From: Bacteroidales bacterium
GTDB lineage: Bacteria; Bacteroidota; Bacteroidia; Bacteroidales; UBA932
Assembly (NCBI GenBank): GCA_017443025.1
Contig: JAFSPG010000018.1
Span: 341,121-405,120 of the forward strand
Reading direction: 5' to 3'
DNA length: 64,000 nucleotides
Shown here: positions 18,553-27,100 of the stretch, one piece after another
Layout: each line of letters opens with the position of its first letter
How positions within the stretch are numbered: the first letter of the stretch is position 1
Notes under the pieces: model-generated
Told to the model about the DNA's origin: nothing
Seen by the model: only the letters and a program-made list of their open reading frames with translations
The model's database searches: none
Position numbers and translations under genes: made by a program

Positions 18553-19587
18553 CTATACGTCTACGCAGGTTGAGAATTCCCTGAGGAAGCGAAGGTCGTT
18601 CTCGAAATAATGACGCAAGTCGTTGACCTGCCACTTGAGCATTGCTATACGCTCTATACCCATTCCGAAAGCGAAGCCGCTATATTTTTTAGAATCTATG
18701 CCTGAGGCCTCAAGAACGTTGGGGTCGACCATTCCGCAGCCCATAATCTCGAGCCATCCTGTGCCTTTGCAGATGTTGCAGCCTTCTCCGTGGCAGATGT
18801 TGCAGCTTACGTCAACTTCTGCTGAAGGTTCGGTAAAGGGGAAATATGAGGGGCGCATGCGGATTTTGGTCTCGGGACCGAACATTTCGCGGGCGAAAAG
18901 GAGGATGGCCTGCTTAAGGTCGGCGAAGGTTACGCCCTCATCAATGTACAAGCCCTCTACCTGATGGAAGATGCAGTGGGCCCTGGCGGAGATTGCTTCA
19001 TTGCGGAATACTCTTCCGGGGCAGATTACGCGGATGGGAAGCTTGGATTTTTCCATAGTCCTGACCTGTACGCTGGAAGTATGCGTGCGCAGGAGCAGGG
19101 GATTGGGATGCCCCGTCGAAACGAAGAAGGTATCCTGCATGTCGCGGGCGGGATGGTTGGGAGGGAAGTTCAGGGCTTCGAATACGTGATAGTCGTCCTC
19201 TACCTCCGGGCCTTCGGCCACATCATAGCCAAACTTGCGGAAAATCTTCACGATCTGTTCGCGGGCGATGGAAACAGGATGGCGGGAGCCGAGCTGATGC
19301 GGCTCGCCGGGCATCGTAACGTCGCCTGCTGACGCGGCTCCCTTGACGGTGCTTGCCGCTGCGGCCTTGAGCTCTTCGATTTTGGCAGTGGCGTCTTTTT
19401 TCAGCAAGTTGAGTTTCTGTCCGAACTCGCGCTTGAGTTCAGGGGCGACGGAACGGAATTCTTCGAAAAGCAGGGTTATCTCGCCCTTCTTTCCGAGGAG
19501 GCGGACCCTCATTTCCTCAACCTCTTTATCGGTCTTGCACTTAAGACTGTTTACCAGTTCGGTCAGTTTTTCTATTCTTTCTCTCAT
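18553..19587 (-). CDS. pheS: Phenylalanyl-tRNA synthetase alpha subunit
   Basis: The catalytic alpha subunit of the alpha2-beta2 enzyme that charges tRNA-Phe. It is 344 residues with an N-terminal coiled coil (about 1-90), class II motif 2 (GRVFRNEAISARAHCIFHQ, in shortened form FRNEAISARAHCIFHQVEG) and motif 3 (GFAFGMGIERIAML). It also contains a Cys-rich insertion (SCNICHGEGCNICKGTGW) seen in many bacterial PheS. The beta subunit gene pheT is not in this window. It is transcribed together with the small secreted protein 5 bases upstream. Confidence 0.97.
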   Translation of the reverse strand: MRERIEKLTELVNSLKCKTDKEVEEMRVRLLGKKGEITLLFEEFRSVAPELKREFGQKLNLLKKDATAKIEELKAAAASTVKGAASAGDVTMPGEPHQLGSRHPVSIAREQIVKIFRKFGYDVAEGPEVEDDYHVFEALNFPPNHPARDMQDTFFVSTGHPNPLLLRTHTSSVQVRTMEKSKLPIRVICPGRVFRNEAISARAHCIFHQVEGLYIDEGVTFADLKQAILLFAREMFGPETKIRMRPSYFPFTEPSAEVDVSCNICHGEGCNICKGTGWLEIMGCGMVDPNVLEASGIDSKKYSGFAFGMGIERIAMLKWQVNDLRHYFENDLRFLREFSTCVDV

Positions 19588-19592
19588 AACAA

Positions 19593-20018
19593 TTATTTTT
19601 CTCCCTTTGCTGCTTTGCGTGCTGCCTTGAGGCGGCGCTTATAGCTGTCTTTATGCCCACGAGACATGCCTGATTTCAGGAACTTGTTCCACTGGGCCTC
19701 GGTGAAATACTTTTTAAATGAATTCTCAATCCGGATATACCACTGATCCTGAATTTCGAGGTACAGATTGTAGTTTCCTACTTTTGCCTCCTGCATTTTC
19801 TTCAGTTCGGTCTCCATTCCCACAAAATCGTGCTGAAGCGTGGAATCCACGTAGAATACTTGCCAGTCTTCGAGTTTAAGGAACTTCTCCAGCCTCTCGG
19901 ATTCCGTGGCGGCGACTTCCTCGGCGGTAGGCGGTTTTTCCTGCTCCTGCGCTTTGGCGGAAAACGCCGACAGGATAAGAGCAAGAACGATTACGGCCGG
20001 ATATAGAAGTGTTTTCAT
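19593..20018 (-). CDS. Small secreted protein of unknown function
   Basis: A 141-residue protein with a clear signal peptide (residues 1-23, hydrophobic LLYPAVIVLALILSAFSAKA) and a mature part rich in Lys and Glu with several aromatic residues (QDQWYIRIENSF, TEAQWNKFLKSG). The C-terminus is strongly basic. No known domain was recognised. It heads the operon with pheS, starting from a perfect Bacteroidetes promoter at 20059-20089. Location is probably the periplasm. Confidence 0.8.
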   Translation of the reverse strand: MKTLLYPAVIVLALILSAFSAKAQEQEKPPTAEEVAATESERLEKFLKLEDWQVFYVDSTLQHDFVGMETELKKMQEAKVGNYNLYLEIQDQWYIRIENSFKKYFTEAQWNKFLKSGMSRGHKDSYKRRLKAARKAAKGEK

Positions 20019-20043
20019 TTTAATGCGATTTTTTATAGCTTTG
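20013..20043 (+). promoter_or_regulatory. Promoter of the C69 dipeptidase gene
   Basis: TTTC at 20013-20016, 19 bases, then TAGCTTTG at 20036-20043 (perfect -7 box). The -33 element overlaps the first codon of the minus-strand gene. Confidence 0.6.
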
Positions 20044-20058
20044 CAGGGTTTTAACTTA

Positions 20059-20089
20059 CAAAAGTAACAATAAACGGAAAATATTCAAA
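20059..20089 (-). promoter_or_regulatory. Promoter of the secreted-protein/pheS operon
   Basis: On the minus strand, TTTG (20089-20086), exactly 19 bases, TACTTTTG (20066-20059): a full match to the Bacteroidetes consensus. The -33 box touches the start codon of the divergent gene at 20090. Confidence 0.75.
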
Positions 20090-21907
20090 ATGAACATCAA
20101 GGTCATTCTCTGCTCAGCTGCCGCTGCGGCAATCGTCAGTTTCTTCGCTCCCGGCGCAGAAGCCTGTACAAATATCATTGTCACAAAGGGCGCATCGGCC
20201 GACGGCTCAATCATGATATCTTACGCCGCCGACTCTCACGGCCTCTTCGGTGAACTCTATTTCCAGAAGGCTGCAGACTGGAAGCCCGGCACCAAACGCC
20301 GCATAGTTGACTGGGATTCCGGCCGATTCCTCGGCGAAATCGACCAGGTTGCACACACTTATAAGAGGGTGGGCAACATGAATGAGCATCAACTGATTAT
20401 CGGCGAAACAACTTTCGGCGGACGCAGCGAGCTTCACGACAAAAAGGGCGGGATCGACTACGGTTCGCTCATCTACATTGCTCTTGAGCGCTGCAAGACT
20501 GCCCGTGAGGCAATTGAGCTGATCACATCTCTTGCCAATGAATACGGTTACTGTTCCGAAGGTGAATCCTTCTCAATCGCCGACAAGGAGGAAGCCTGGA
20601 TCCTCGAGATGATTGGCAAGGGGACCAATCTCCGCCGCGGTCGCAATATCAACAAGGGCGTTGTCTGGGTGGCTGTCCGTATTCCGGACGGCGCAATCTC
20701 CGCTCACGCCAATCAGTCCCGCATCACCACCTTCCCCCTGAATGACCCTGATAACTGCCTTTATTCGAAGGATGTCATTTCCTTCGCCCGCAAACAGGGA
20801 TATTTCGAAGGAGATGATGAGAACTTCAGCTTTGCTGACGCTTACTGCCCGCTCGATTTCGGCGGCCTTCGTGCCTGCGAAGCCAGGGTTTGGAGCGCTT
20901 TCAATATCCTCAGCAAGGGCTGGTTTACATATGAAGATGAAACCGGGCGCATGATTACCAAGGATGCATATTCCTTCTTCGACTATGCTTCCGGAGCCAA
21001 CCCCAACAACAAGATGCCTCTGTATATCAACGTTCCGGCTAAGCTTACCGTCAAGGACGTGGCAGATGCCATGAGGGACCATTTCGAGGGTACCCCGCTT
21101 GATATGACACAGGACGTGGGAGCCGGCGGCAATGCCCTCCCTTATCGTTGGAGGCCTATGTATTTCGAGTCATCTGACGGAAAGAAATACCTGAACGAAA
21201 GAGCCATTGCCACCCAGCAGACCGGATTCTGGTTCGTAGGTCAGAGCCGCGCCGCTTTCCCCGACCTTATAGGCGGCATCATTTGGTTCGGCACCGACGA
21301 CGCTGCAACATCTTACCTGACTCCCATTTATACCAATACTGAGGCTGCTCCTGAGTGCTTCCGAGAAGGAAACGGCAACATTATAAGCTACTCCCCCACC
21401 GCATCTTTCTGGCTCAACAACAGGGTGGCTAATGCCTGCTACAAGATGTATAACGAGATGGCTCCGTTCGTAAGGGAAAAGATTGATGCCTTTGAAAACG
21501 CCCAGCTCGAAAAGATACGCGCTATAGATATGGCCGCCCTCGACATGTATGTCGGCATAGCTGACAAGCAGAGCGAGAAAGCTGGCCGCAAGGGCGAGGC
21601 GTACAACCCCAAGGAAGATACCTCAAACGCTTTTGCCAAAGTCAAGGATTTCCTGACAAAATATTCAGTCGAGACCGCACAGGCTCAGTTTGCGTCCTGG
21701 AAGACCATGGAAGAAATACTCCTCGTGAAATTCATCGACGGCAATATCAAAGCCCAGAACGAGGACGGCTCGTTCAAGCACAGCGAGTTCTCTGAAGCAA
21801 TGGCCGCGGGTATAAAGTACGCCGGCTACAACCAGGCATGGAAGGACGCAGTGGCTACGCACGCCGGCGATGTCCTCGAAGTCAAGGAACTGAAAAAAGA
21901 AGATTAA
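20090..21907 (+). CDS. Peptidase family C69 dipeptidase, exported
   Basis: A 605-residue N-terminal-nucleophile hydrolase of the PepD-like C69 family, which cleaves dipeptides. The signal peptide (1-25, ending APGAEA) is followed directly by the expected catalytic Cys26 in CTNIIVTKGASADGS, so signal removal would expose the nucleophile. The remainder has the family's conserved GNMNEHQ, EALERCKTAREA-like and EGESFSIAD segments. It acts in the periplasm or at the cell surface. Its stop shares TTAA with the convergent ATPase gene. Confidence 0.9.
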   Translation: MNIKVILCSAAAAAIVSFFAPGAEACTNIIVTKGASADGSIMISYAADSHGLFGELYFQKAADWKPGTKRRIVDWDSGRFLGEIDQVAHTYKRVGNMNEHQLIIGETTFGGRSELHDKKGGIDYGSLIYIALERCKTAREAIELITSLANEYGYCSEGESFSIADKEEAWILEMIGKGTNLRRGRNINKGVVWVAVRIPDGAISAHANQSRITTFPLNDPDNCLYSKDVISFARKQGYFEGDDENFSFADAYCPLDFGGLRACEARVWSAFNILSKGWFTYEDETGRMITKDAYSFFDYASGANPNNKMPLYINVPAKLTVKDVADAMRDHFEGTPLDMTQDVGAGGNALPYRWRPMYFESSDGKKYLNERAIATQQTGFWFVGQSRAAFPDLIGGIIWFGTDDAATSYLTPIYTNTEAAPECFREGNGNIISYSPTASFWLNNRVANACYKMYNEMAPFVREKIDAFENAQLEKIRAIDMAALDMYVGIADKQSEKAGRKGEAYNPKEDTSNAFAKVKDFLTKYSVETAQAQFASWKTMEEILLVKFIDGNIKAQNEDGSFKHSEFSEAMAAGIKYAGYNQAWKDAVATHAGDVLEVKELKKED

Positions 21908-23253
21908 AGATCGTCGGGCGTAAACAGGCGCACGTCAAGAGTCTTACCTTTAAGGGAACCGTTCCGGAGCAATTCAACCGCTTTCAGGAACGGTTCTTTT
22001 TTGAATTTATCGGCAGATGGCTCAACTGCGGCAAGAATCACCGTCTTGCTCCCGCGTATCTGTGCTACAATATCCACATCCCGCTCTTCGGGTGATTTGA
22101 CAGGAGCAGCCTGGGCGCGTTTATGCAGGCGCGCCACCGGGCGCCACCAGGTACCGGCCGAGGCAATGCTCTCTTCGGTTTCAAGCCTGGCGAGAAACAA
22201 GTCCCTGAGCTCGGTCCTGAAGTCATCAGGGAAGCTGAAAGCAGGTTCCTCCTTTGTAAAGCGAGCCGCCCTGTTGGCATAATTCGACAGAATCCACAGC
22301 TTGACCGAAGGGTCGGAGATTTCATAGCGGACAACGCCGCGGCTGTCGGCCTCGCAGGGCGTCGGACGCATCTTGCGTATAAGTTCGTACTCGTTCTCCA
22401 TCTTGGCCAGGTGTCCGCCAATTATCATTCCGCCCAGACGGAACTCCATTTCGGCCTGGGTGCGAACACCGGAAGCAATGAGCTGGAGGATGGACAGGTA
22501 TGTGTCAGAATTCTTGCCGAGAACCTGATACAGATAAGTCTCTGTCCTGTGGGTAATATCGTCTTTCCCACTGCAGAAGAGTTCGAGCATAGCCTCCGCT
22601 GTGAAGGCGCCTTTGTAAAACAGATGGCGTACGGCCCCTGGCCTGCCTCCGGTGGTGCAATACAAGGCCAGAAGGTCGATTGGAGTATATGAGAGGTTGA
22701 CGCTTCTCAGGGCATCTTTGAGTTCGGTAATGGTTAGGGGTTTAATCTCTACGGCCTCGTCGACCTGATTGGCCAGAGGGGCTCCCTGCTTGAAGAAGAG
22801 TTCGTCTATTATCTCCTGGTTGCTGCAGATAATGACAAGATTGAGATTTGTCTTTGCTTTTTCTGCCTTCCATTTTTTCGCGAGATGGAGGCAGAACTCC
22901 TTGTCGGTTTTCCAATACTCCTGGAATTCGTCCAGTACGAGCACCAGCGGTTTGGTCCACGATTCGCCGATTATTACATCAAAAAAACCGGAGATGGTCG
23001 ACAGCGATTCGGGCATCTCTATTCCTACCCTTTGATAGCAATGCCGCTTTGCTTCATCGATGGCTAGAGTCGGAACTTTCCCTCCGGCCGTGACGTAAAC
23101 ATATGGTACCTTGCTGAGAGCGCCGGCTGCCAGCTCGCTCTTCCCGCAGCGCCTTGGGCCGTATATCAGGGTGAGTCTGCTGCGGCTGGTTTCTGCCAGC
23201 CACTGCTGCCTTTGTACAAGAGTTATCTCATTCTCGCGGAATATATACTCCAT
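21904..23253 (-). CDS. Orphan AAA-type ATPase (archaeal ATPase/DUF234-like)
   Basis: A 449-residue protein with Walker A GPRRCGKS (32-39) and Walker B VLVLDEFQEY (about 120-130). The C-terminal part contains a DVDIVAQIRGSKTVILAAVE segment resembling the nuclease-like DUF234 domain often joined to this ATPase family. These proteins are common and multi-copy in Bacteroidetes; their function is not known. It is not in an operon with a partner, has its own promoter with a perfect palindrome, and ends tail to tail with the C69 peptidase gene. Confidence 0.8.
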   Translation of the reverse strand: MEYIFRENEITLVQRQQWLAETSRSRLTLIYGPRRCGKSELAAGALSKVPYVYVTAGGKVPTLAIDEAKRHCYQRVGIEMPESLSTISGFFDVIIGESWTKPLVLVLDEFQEYWKTDKEFCLHLAKKWKAEKAKTNLNLVIICSNQEIIDELFFKQGAPLANQVDEAVEIKPLTITELKDALRSVNLSYTPIDLLALYCTTGGRPGAVRHLFYKGAFTAEAMLELFCSGKDDITHRTETYLYQVLGKNSDTYLSILQLIASGVRTQAEMEFRLGGMIIGGHLAKMENEYELIRKMRPTPCEADSRGVVRYEISDPSVKLWILSNYANRAARFTKEEPAFSFPDDFRTELRDLFLARLETEESIASAGTWWRPVARLHKRAQAAPVKSPEERDVDIVAQIRGSKTVILAAVEPSADKFKKEPFLKAVELLRNGSLKGKTLDVRLFTPDDL

Positions 23254-23275
23254 ATTATCAAATAGTTATAAACAA

Positions 23276-23310
23276 TGCGCAACCTAAGTTAGTATAACAG
23301 AGGTTGCGCA
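23276..23310. repeat. Perfect 10-bp inverted repeat at the ATPase gene promoter
   Basis: TGCGCAACCT (23276-23285) and AGGTTGCGCA (23301-23310) are exact inverse copies separated by 15 bases. The outer edge overlaps the -7 box of the minus-strand promoter, so it could be an operator or, if transcribed, a leader hairpin. Confidence 0.7.
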
Positions 23311-23339
23311 AAGTTAATAATTATCTTTTGATTCTGAAA
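23309..23339 (-). promoter_or_regulatory. Promoter of the AAA ATPase gene
   Basis: Minus strand: TTTC (23339-23336), 19 bases, TAACTTTG (23316-23309). The -7 box is perfect and the -33 box has one mismatch. Confidence 0.6.
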
Positions 23340-23346
23340 CGGAAAA

Positions 23347-25512
23347 TCAAGAATTTTTCAAGAGAACCTCGCCTCCGGCTGCATCAATTTCGACCGTAGC
23401 GTCGCGGCGTATCGTGCCCGAAAGGATAGCCGTAGCCAGCTGGTTTATAAGCTCGCGCTGCATCAGCCTTTTGACTGGTCTTGCGCCGTAAGCGGGGTCG
23501 TAACCCTTCTCCGTCATCAGGTCTTCGAAGGCTTTTGTAAACTTGATTTCTATATTCTCGTCTTCGAGTTTGGCTTTCAACGCATCCATGTGAATCTTCA
23601 CGATGTCGCGGATGTCTTCATGTGTAAGCGGCTCGAACATTATGATTTCGTCGATACGGTTCAAGAACTCCGGACGAATTGTGCGGCGTAGCTCTTCGAG
23701 AACTTTCTCCTTGCACTCTTGAAGCAGGTTGCTTCTCTTAGCGATTGCTCCCATATCTGCGCCGGCCGGTTCGGGTAACTGTTCCATATAGGATTGGATA
23801 ATGTCAGACCCTGCGTTGGAAGTCATTATCAGGATTGTGTTCTTGAAGTCAACGGTTCTGCCCTTGTTGTCGGTCAGCCGCCCGTCGTCGAGGACCTGAA
23901 GCAGGGTGTTGAATACGTCCGGGTGGGCCTTTTCAATTTCGTCGAGCAGTACTACCGAATAGGGCTTACGGCGAACGGCTTCGGTCAGCTGGCCGCCCTC
24001 GTCATAACCCACGTATCCAGGAGGCGCACCAATCAGTCGGCTCACCGTGTGGCGCTCCTGATATTCGCTCATATCGATACGGGTAATCATGTTCTCGTCG
24101 TTGAAGAGGAACTCTGCGAGTGCCTTTGCGAGCTCTGTCTTACCAACGCCAGTGGTGCCCATGAAGAGGAAGGAGCCGATGGGGCGTTTTTCGTTCGAGA
24201 GTCCTGCCCTGTTGCGCCGTACTGCATCTGCAACGGCGCGAATCGCTTCATTCTGTCCAACCACGCGTTTGTGCAGTTCGCTTTCCATCCTGAGCAGCTT
24301 CTCCTTTTCGCTTTCCAGCATCCTTTTTACGGGGATGCCAGTCCACTTTGCCACTACTTCGGCTATATCTTCAGGAGTTACGGCTTCAGTTACAATAGGG
24401 TCCTTGATTTCGGCCTGGCGTCGGGTGAGATCGTCGATTTTCTTCTGAACCTCTGCCATCCTGCCGTATCTCAGCTCGGCAACCTTTCCATAGTCGCCTG
24501 AACGCTCGGCCGCCTGTGCCTGAATCTTGTAATCTTCAAGATTCTGCCTTGCCTCCTGCAGCGAGGTGAGAATATCTTTTTCAGAGGTCCATCTTTTCAT
24601 AAGGGCCTCGCGCTCGGCGGACAGTTCCTTCAGTTGCTTCTCGATGTTTTCCATCTTCAGGCCTGCGCCTTCGCGCTTGATAGCCTCCTTTTCAATCTCC
24701 AGCTGACGGATCTTGCTGTTGAGGTTGTCGATAGGCTCCGGAACGGAATTCATCTCAAGGCGCAGCTTTGAGGCCGCTTCGTCGACAAGGTCAATGGCCT
24801 TGTCCGGCAGGAAACGGTTGGTGATATACCTGTGCGACAGGTTGACGGCGGCTATTAGGGCGTCATCCTCGATGCGCACCCTGTGATGGTTCTCGTACTT
24901 TTCCTTGAGGCCCCTGAGGATTGAAACGGATTCTGCGACAGAAGGTTCATCGACCATAACCATCTGGAAACGTCTCTCGAGGGCTTTGTCCGACTCGAAA
25001 TATTTCTGGTATTCATCAAGTGTGGTGGAACCTATGGTACGGAGTTCGCCGCGGGCAAGCGCCGGCTTGAGGATATTCGATGCGTCCATCGCTCCGGAGG
25101 TCTTGCCTGCGCCTACGAGAGTGTGGATTTCATCGATGAAAAGGATGATTTTTCCCTCGGAGTCAATCACTTCCTTTACCACACCCTTCAGTCTTTCCTC
25201 GAACTCACCTTGATACTTTGCACCTGCAATCAGCGCACCCATATCGAGGGAATAGACGATTTTGTCCTTTAGGTTCTCGGGTACCTGCATGTTGACTATC
25301 TTCTGGGCTATGCCCTCGGAAATGGCCGTTTTGCCGACACCCGGCTCACCGACAAGGATAGGATTGTTCTTTGTGCGCCTGCTCAGAATCTGCAGTACGC
25401 GCCGGATTTCGTCGTCCCGGCCTATCACTGGGTCGAGCTTCCCTTGCGCCGCCCTCTCGTTGAGGTTAGTGGCGAATTTTGGCAGAAACTGCCCCTGTGT
25501 GTTTTCGTTCAT
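23347..25512 (-). CDS. clpB: ClpB-type disaggregase lacking the N-terminal domain
   Basis: An AAA+ chaperone that pulls proteins out of aggregates with DnaK. It is 721 residues against about 860 for full ClpB. Both ATPase modules are intact (Walker A at 55-62 GEPGVGKT and a second GTTGVGKT near 450), as is the ClpB-specific coiled-coil middle domain between them, so it is not ClpA or ClpC. The roughly 150-residue N-terminal domain is missing: the protein starts close to where the first ATPase module begins, and only 127 bases separate it from secG, too few to hold it. The ribosome site AAAGGAGA precedes the ATG. Confidence 0.95.
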   Translation of the reverse strand: MNENTQGQFLPKFATNLNERAAQGKLDPVIGRDDEIRRVLQILSRRTKNNPILVGEPGVGKTAISEGIAQKIVNMQVPENLKDKIVYSLDMGALIAGAKYQGEFEERLKGVVKEVIDSEGKIILFIDEIHTLVGAGKTSGAMDASNILKPALARGELRTIGSTTLDEYQKYFESDKALERRFQMVMVDEPSVAESVSILRGLKEKYENHHRVRIEDDALIAAVNLSHRYITNRFLPDKAIDLVDEAASKLRLEMNSVPEPIDNLNSKIRQLEIEKEAIKREGAGLKMENIEKQLKELSAEREALMKRWTSEKDILTSLQEARQNLEDYKIQAQAAERSGDYGKVAELRYGRMAEVQKKIDDLTRRQAEIKDPIVTEAVTPEDIAEVVAKWTGIPVKRMLESEKEKLLRMESELHKRVVGQNEAIRAVADAVRRNRAGLSNEKRPIGSFLFMGTTGVGKTELAKALAEFLFNDENMITRIDMSEYQERHTVSRLIGAPPGYVGYDEGGQLTEAVRRKPYSVVLLDEIEKAHPDVFNTLLQVLDDGRLTDNKGRTVDFKNTILIMTSNAGSDIIQSYMEQLPEPAGADMGAIAKRSNLLQECKEKVLEELRRTIRPEFLNRIDEIIMFEPLTHEDIRDIVKIHMDALKAKLEDENIEIKFTKAFEDLMTEKGYDPAYGARPVKRLMQRELINQLATAILSGTIRRDATVEIDAAGGEVLLKNS

Positions 25513-25552
25513 AATATTATCTCCTTTTTGTCCCCGGGGTATGTGCCAAAAC

Positions 25553-25581
25553 AGCCGTCCGCCCCATCGGGACGAACGGCT
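25553..25581 (-). terminator. Hairpin between secG and clpB: terminator or clpB leader
   Basis: A 13-bp stem (two G-T pairs in RNA) with a 3-base loop, read on the minus strand, followed by GTTTTGG. As a terminator it would end the secG operon. It also lies only a few bases after a possible clpB -7 box (25587-25595), so it may be the 5' end of the clpB leader instead. Confidence 0.55.
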
Positions 25582-25610
25582 ATGGTCAAATTATATTCCA
25601 ATGGCCGAAA

Positions 25611-25627
25611 ACTGACAATCTGTCAGT
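25611..25627. promoter_or_regulatory. Perfect palindrome upstream of clpB
   Basis: ACTGACA-ATC-TGTCAGT, a 7-3-7 exact inverted repeat. It overlaps the expected -33 region of clpB on the minus strand and lies 12 bases after secG. It is not the CIRCE heat-shock sequence. Confidence 0.6.
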
Positions 25628-25639
25628 CCGGAGGAATAA

Positions 25640-25978
25640 TTAGTTCTCGGGATTCTCTACATCCACCGGTGCGGGTGCGGGCATCTCGGGCATTGCGGCA
25701 GGAGCTGTGATAGAAGCTTTGTCGGTAATGTCACCGCGTCCGCCCTTGTTCCCGAGGGTGAAAGAAGAAACGATGGCTACTACGAGGATGAAGGTGACGA
25801 GGCCCCAGGTAACTTTTTCTAGGATGTCAGCTGTCTGACGTACACCGAAAGCCTGGTTGCCTGCAATGAAGTTGCTGGCGAAGCCGTCGCCTTTGCCGTT
25901 CTGGAGAAGCACTACGCCGATAAGAAGCACGCAGGCGATCAGAACGAAAACGATCAGGGTAACAAAAAGTCCACTCAT
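25640..25978 (-). CDS. secG: Preprotein translocase subunit SecG
   Basis: A 112-residue accessory subunit of the Sec channel with two membrane helices (about 5-25 and 57-77) and the conserved LLQNGKGDGFASNF between them. The Pro/Ala/Glu-rich tail after residue 80 is typical of Bacteroidetes SecG. It is the last gene of the activator-lptE-TPR-secG operon, 13 bases after the TPR protein gene. Confidence 0.94.
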   Translation of the reverse strand: MSGLFVTLIVFVLIACVLLIGVVLLQNGKGDGFASNFIAGNQAFGVRQTADILEKVTWGLVTFILVVAIVSSFTLGNKGGRGDITDKASITAPAAMPEMPAPAPVDVENPEN

Positions 25979-25991
25979 ATCTTATTGTTTT

Positions 25992-26576
25992 TTAATTCAA
26001 ATTTTCGATAAGGGCTGCAAAGTAAGCACTTTTTTCTGGAAATTTCAATAGGAGCTTGGAATAAATGTGCTTAGCCTGTTCAAAATAGCCCTGCTCGGCA
26101 TAGATTTGAGCTAAAGGCTCAGTGCAGAAATCATCGTCGATTTCGGAGCCGTCACCCTCCTCCGAAGAAGTTTCCAAACTCGCTTTTACCGCAAAGCGCG
26201 AGAACACGTTGTCGTCGGAGGCCTTTACGTTGTCGTACTGGGCCTGGGTAAAATAGTCGCCGCCTACAACTCTTACCGAGCGTTTCTGCTTTTCCGGAGC
26301 TGCAGAATCTTCTTCAATGAAAGCCCTGAGAAGCTTTGACAGATCCTTGTCGGAAAAATCGCCTTTACCTACCTTATGCAGGATGTCGGCGAGGATTTCC
26401 CTGTCGGGAAGATAGAGGGCGGCTTCAGCGAACTGAGTCCGGTCAACGGCATCATAACCCATTCCCGCCATGCGTCGGCACAGTTCCTTGCGCGCGGGCC
26501 CGTACCAAGGGTAAAGGTTTACCACGCCGGCAAGTTCCTCGAGGGTAAGGGCTTTTATCTGGATGCTGTCAGTCAT
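25992..26576 (-). CDS. Tetratricopeptide-containing protein of unknown function
   Basis: A 194-residue soluble protein without a signal peptide. The N-terminal region (LTLEELAGVVNLYPWYGPARKEL, split in two helices) and the C-terminal AQIYAEQGYFEQAKHIYSKL look like TPR helices; the last is a good single TPR. The centre is acidic and probably flexible. It sits between lptE and secG, an arrangement I recall as conserved in Bacteroidales, which hints at a cell-envelope or secretion role. No function is known. Confidence 0.8.
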   Translation of the reverse strand: MTDSIQIKALTLEELAGVVNLYPWYGPARKELCRRMAGMGYDAVDRTQFAEAALYLPDREILADILHKVGKGDFSDKDLSKLLRAFIEEDSAAPEKQKRSVRVVGGDYFTQAQYDNVKASDDNVFSRFAVKASLETSSEEGDGSEIDDDFCTEPLAQIYAEQGYFEQAKHIYSKLLLKFPEKSAYFAALIENLN

Positions 26577-26582
26577 AGGATA

Positions 26583-27095
26583 TTACCAGTTGGCGACGGT
26601 CGCGTTGAAGATATCGTTACTTAGCTGCTCCACAATCTGCTCGCAGAGCTGAGCCTCGACGGAGTCAAGGGCCAGCATTGAATCGTAATCGGCGTAGGCC
26701 GAGAAAGATTTTTCGAAATCGTCTTCGGGATACTTCCTGTTGGTGAATTTGATTTTCACCGACACGGTGAGCCTGTTCTGTGCGGCAATTTCATTGGCCG
26801 TGATGGCGGTGGCCTTTACGTCATAGCCGGTAATCTCGCCTACTATTTCGATGTCGCCGTCAAGCTCTACCTGTTCCAGGCGGGTCATCTTGCGGAAGTC
26901 CTCCTTTACCTTTTCAGTAAGGTCGTTGCTCAGGGAGGGGTTCACGCGAAGAGCCTTGTACTCGAAGTAATTGATGGTTACTGTCTTGATTTCGGGCTGG
27001 ATGGATGTTCCTGAGAAGGAATATATGCCGCAGGCGGCGGCCGCGAGGGACGCGGCGGCCAGCAGGATGATTCTATGTAACAATTTACATTTCAT
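26583..27095 (-). CDS. lptE: LptE-family lipopolysaccharide assembly lipoprotein
   Basis: A 170-residue outer-membrane lipoprotein predicted to plug LptD and help place LPS in the outer leaflet. The lipobox ends at Cys22 (SLAAAAC), followed by GIYSFSGTSI. The pattern YSFSG...IKTVTINYFEYKA and the later NRLTVSVKIKFTN is typical of Bacteroidetes LptE. It lies 5 bases after the sigma-54 activator gene and 6 before the TPR protein gene. Confidence 0.88.
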   Translation of the reverse strand: MKCKLLHRIILLAAASLAAAACGIYSFSGTSIQPEIKTVTINYFEYKALRVNPSLSNDLTEKVKEDFRKMTRLEQVELDGDIEIVGEITGYDVKATAITANEIAAQNRLTVSVKIKFTNRKYPEDDFEKSFSAYADYDSMLALDSVEAQLCEQIVEQLSNDIFNATVANW

Positions 27096-27100
27096 TCCGG

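Noticed and set aside
25513-25639. Search for a frameshifted ClpB N-terminal domain upstream of clpB
   Set aside because: Only 127 bases are available before secG and they contain a palindrome and a hairpin, not coding sequence.
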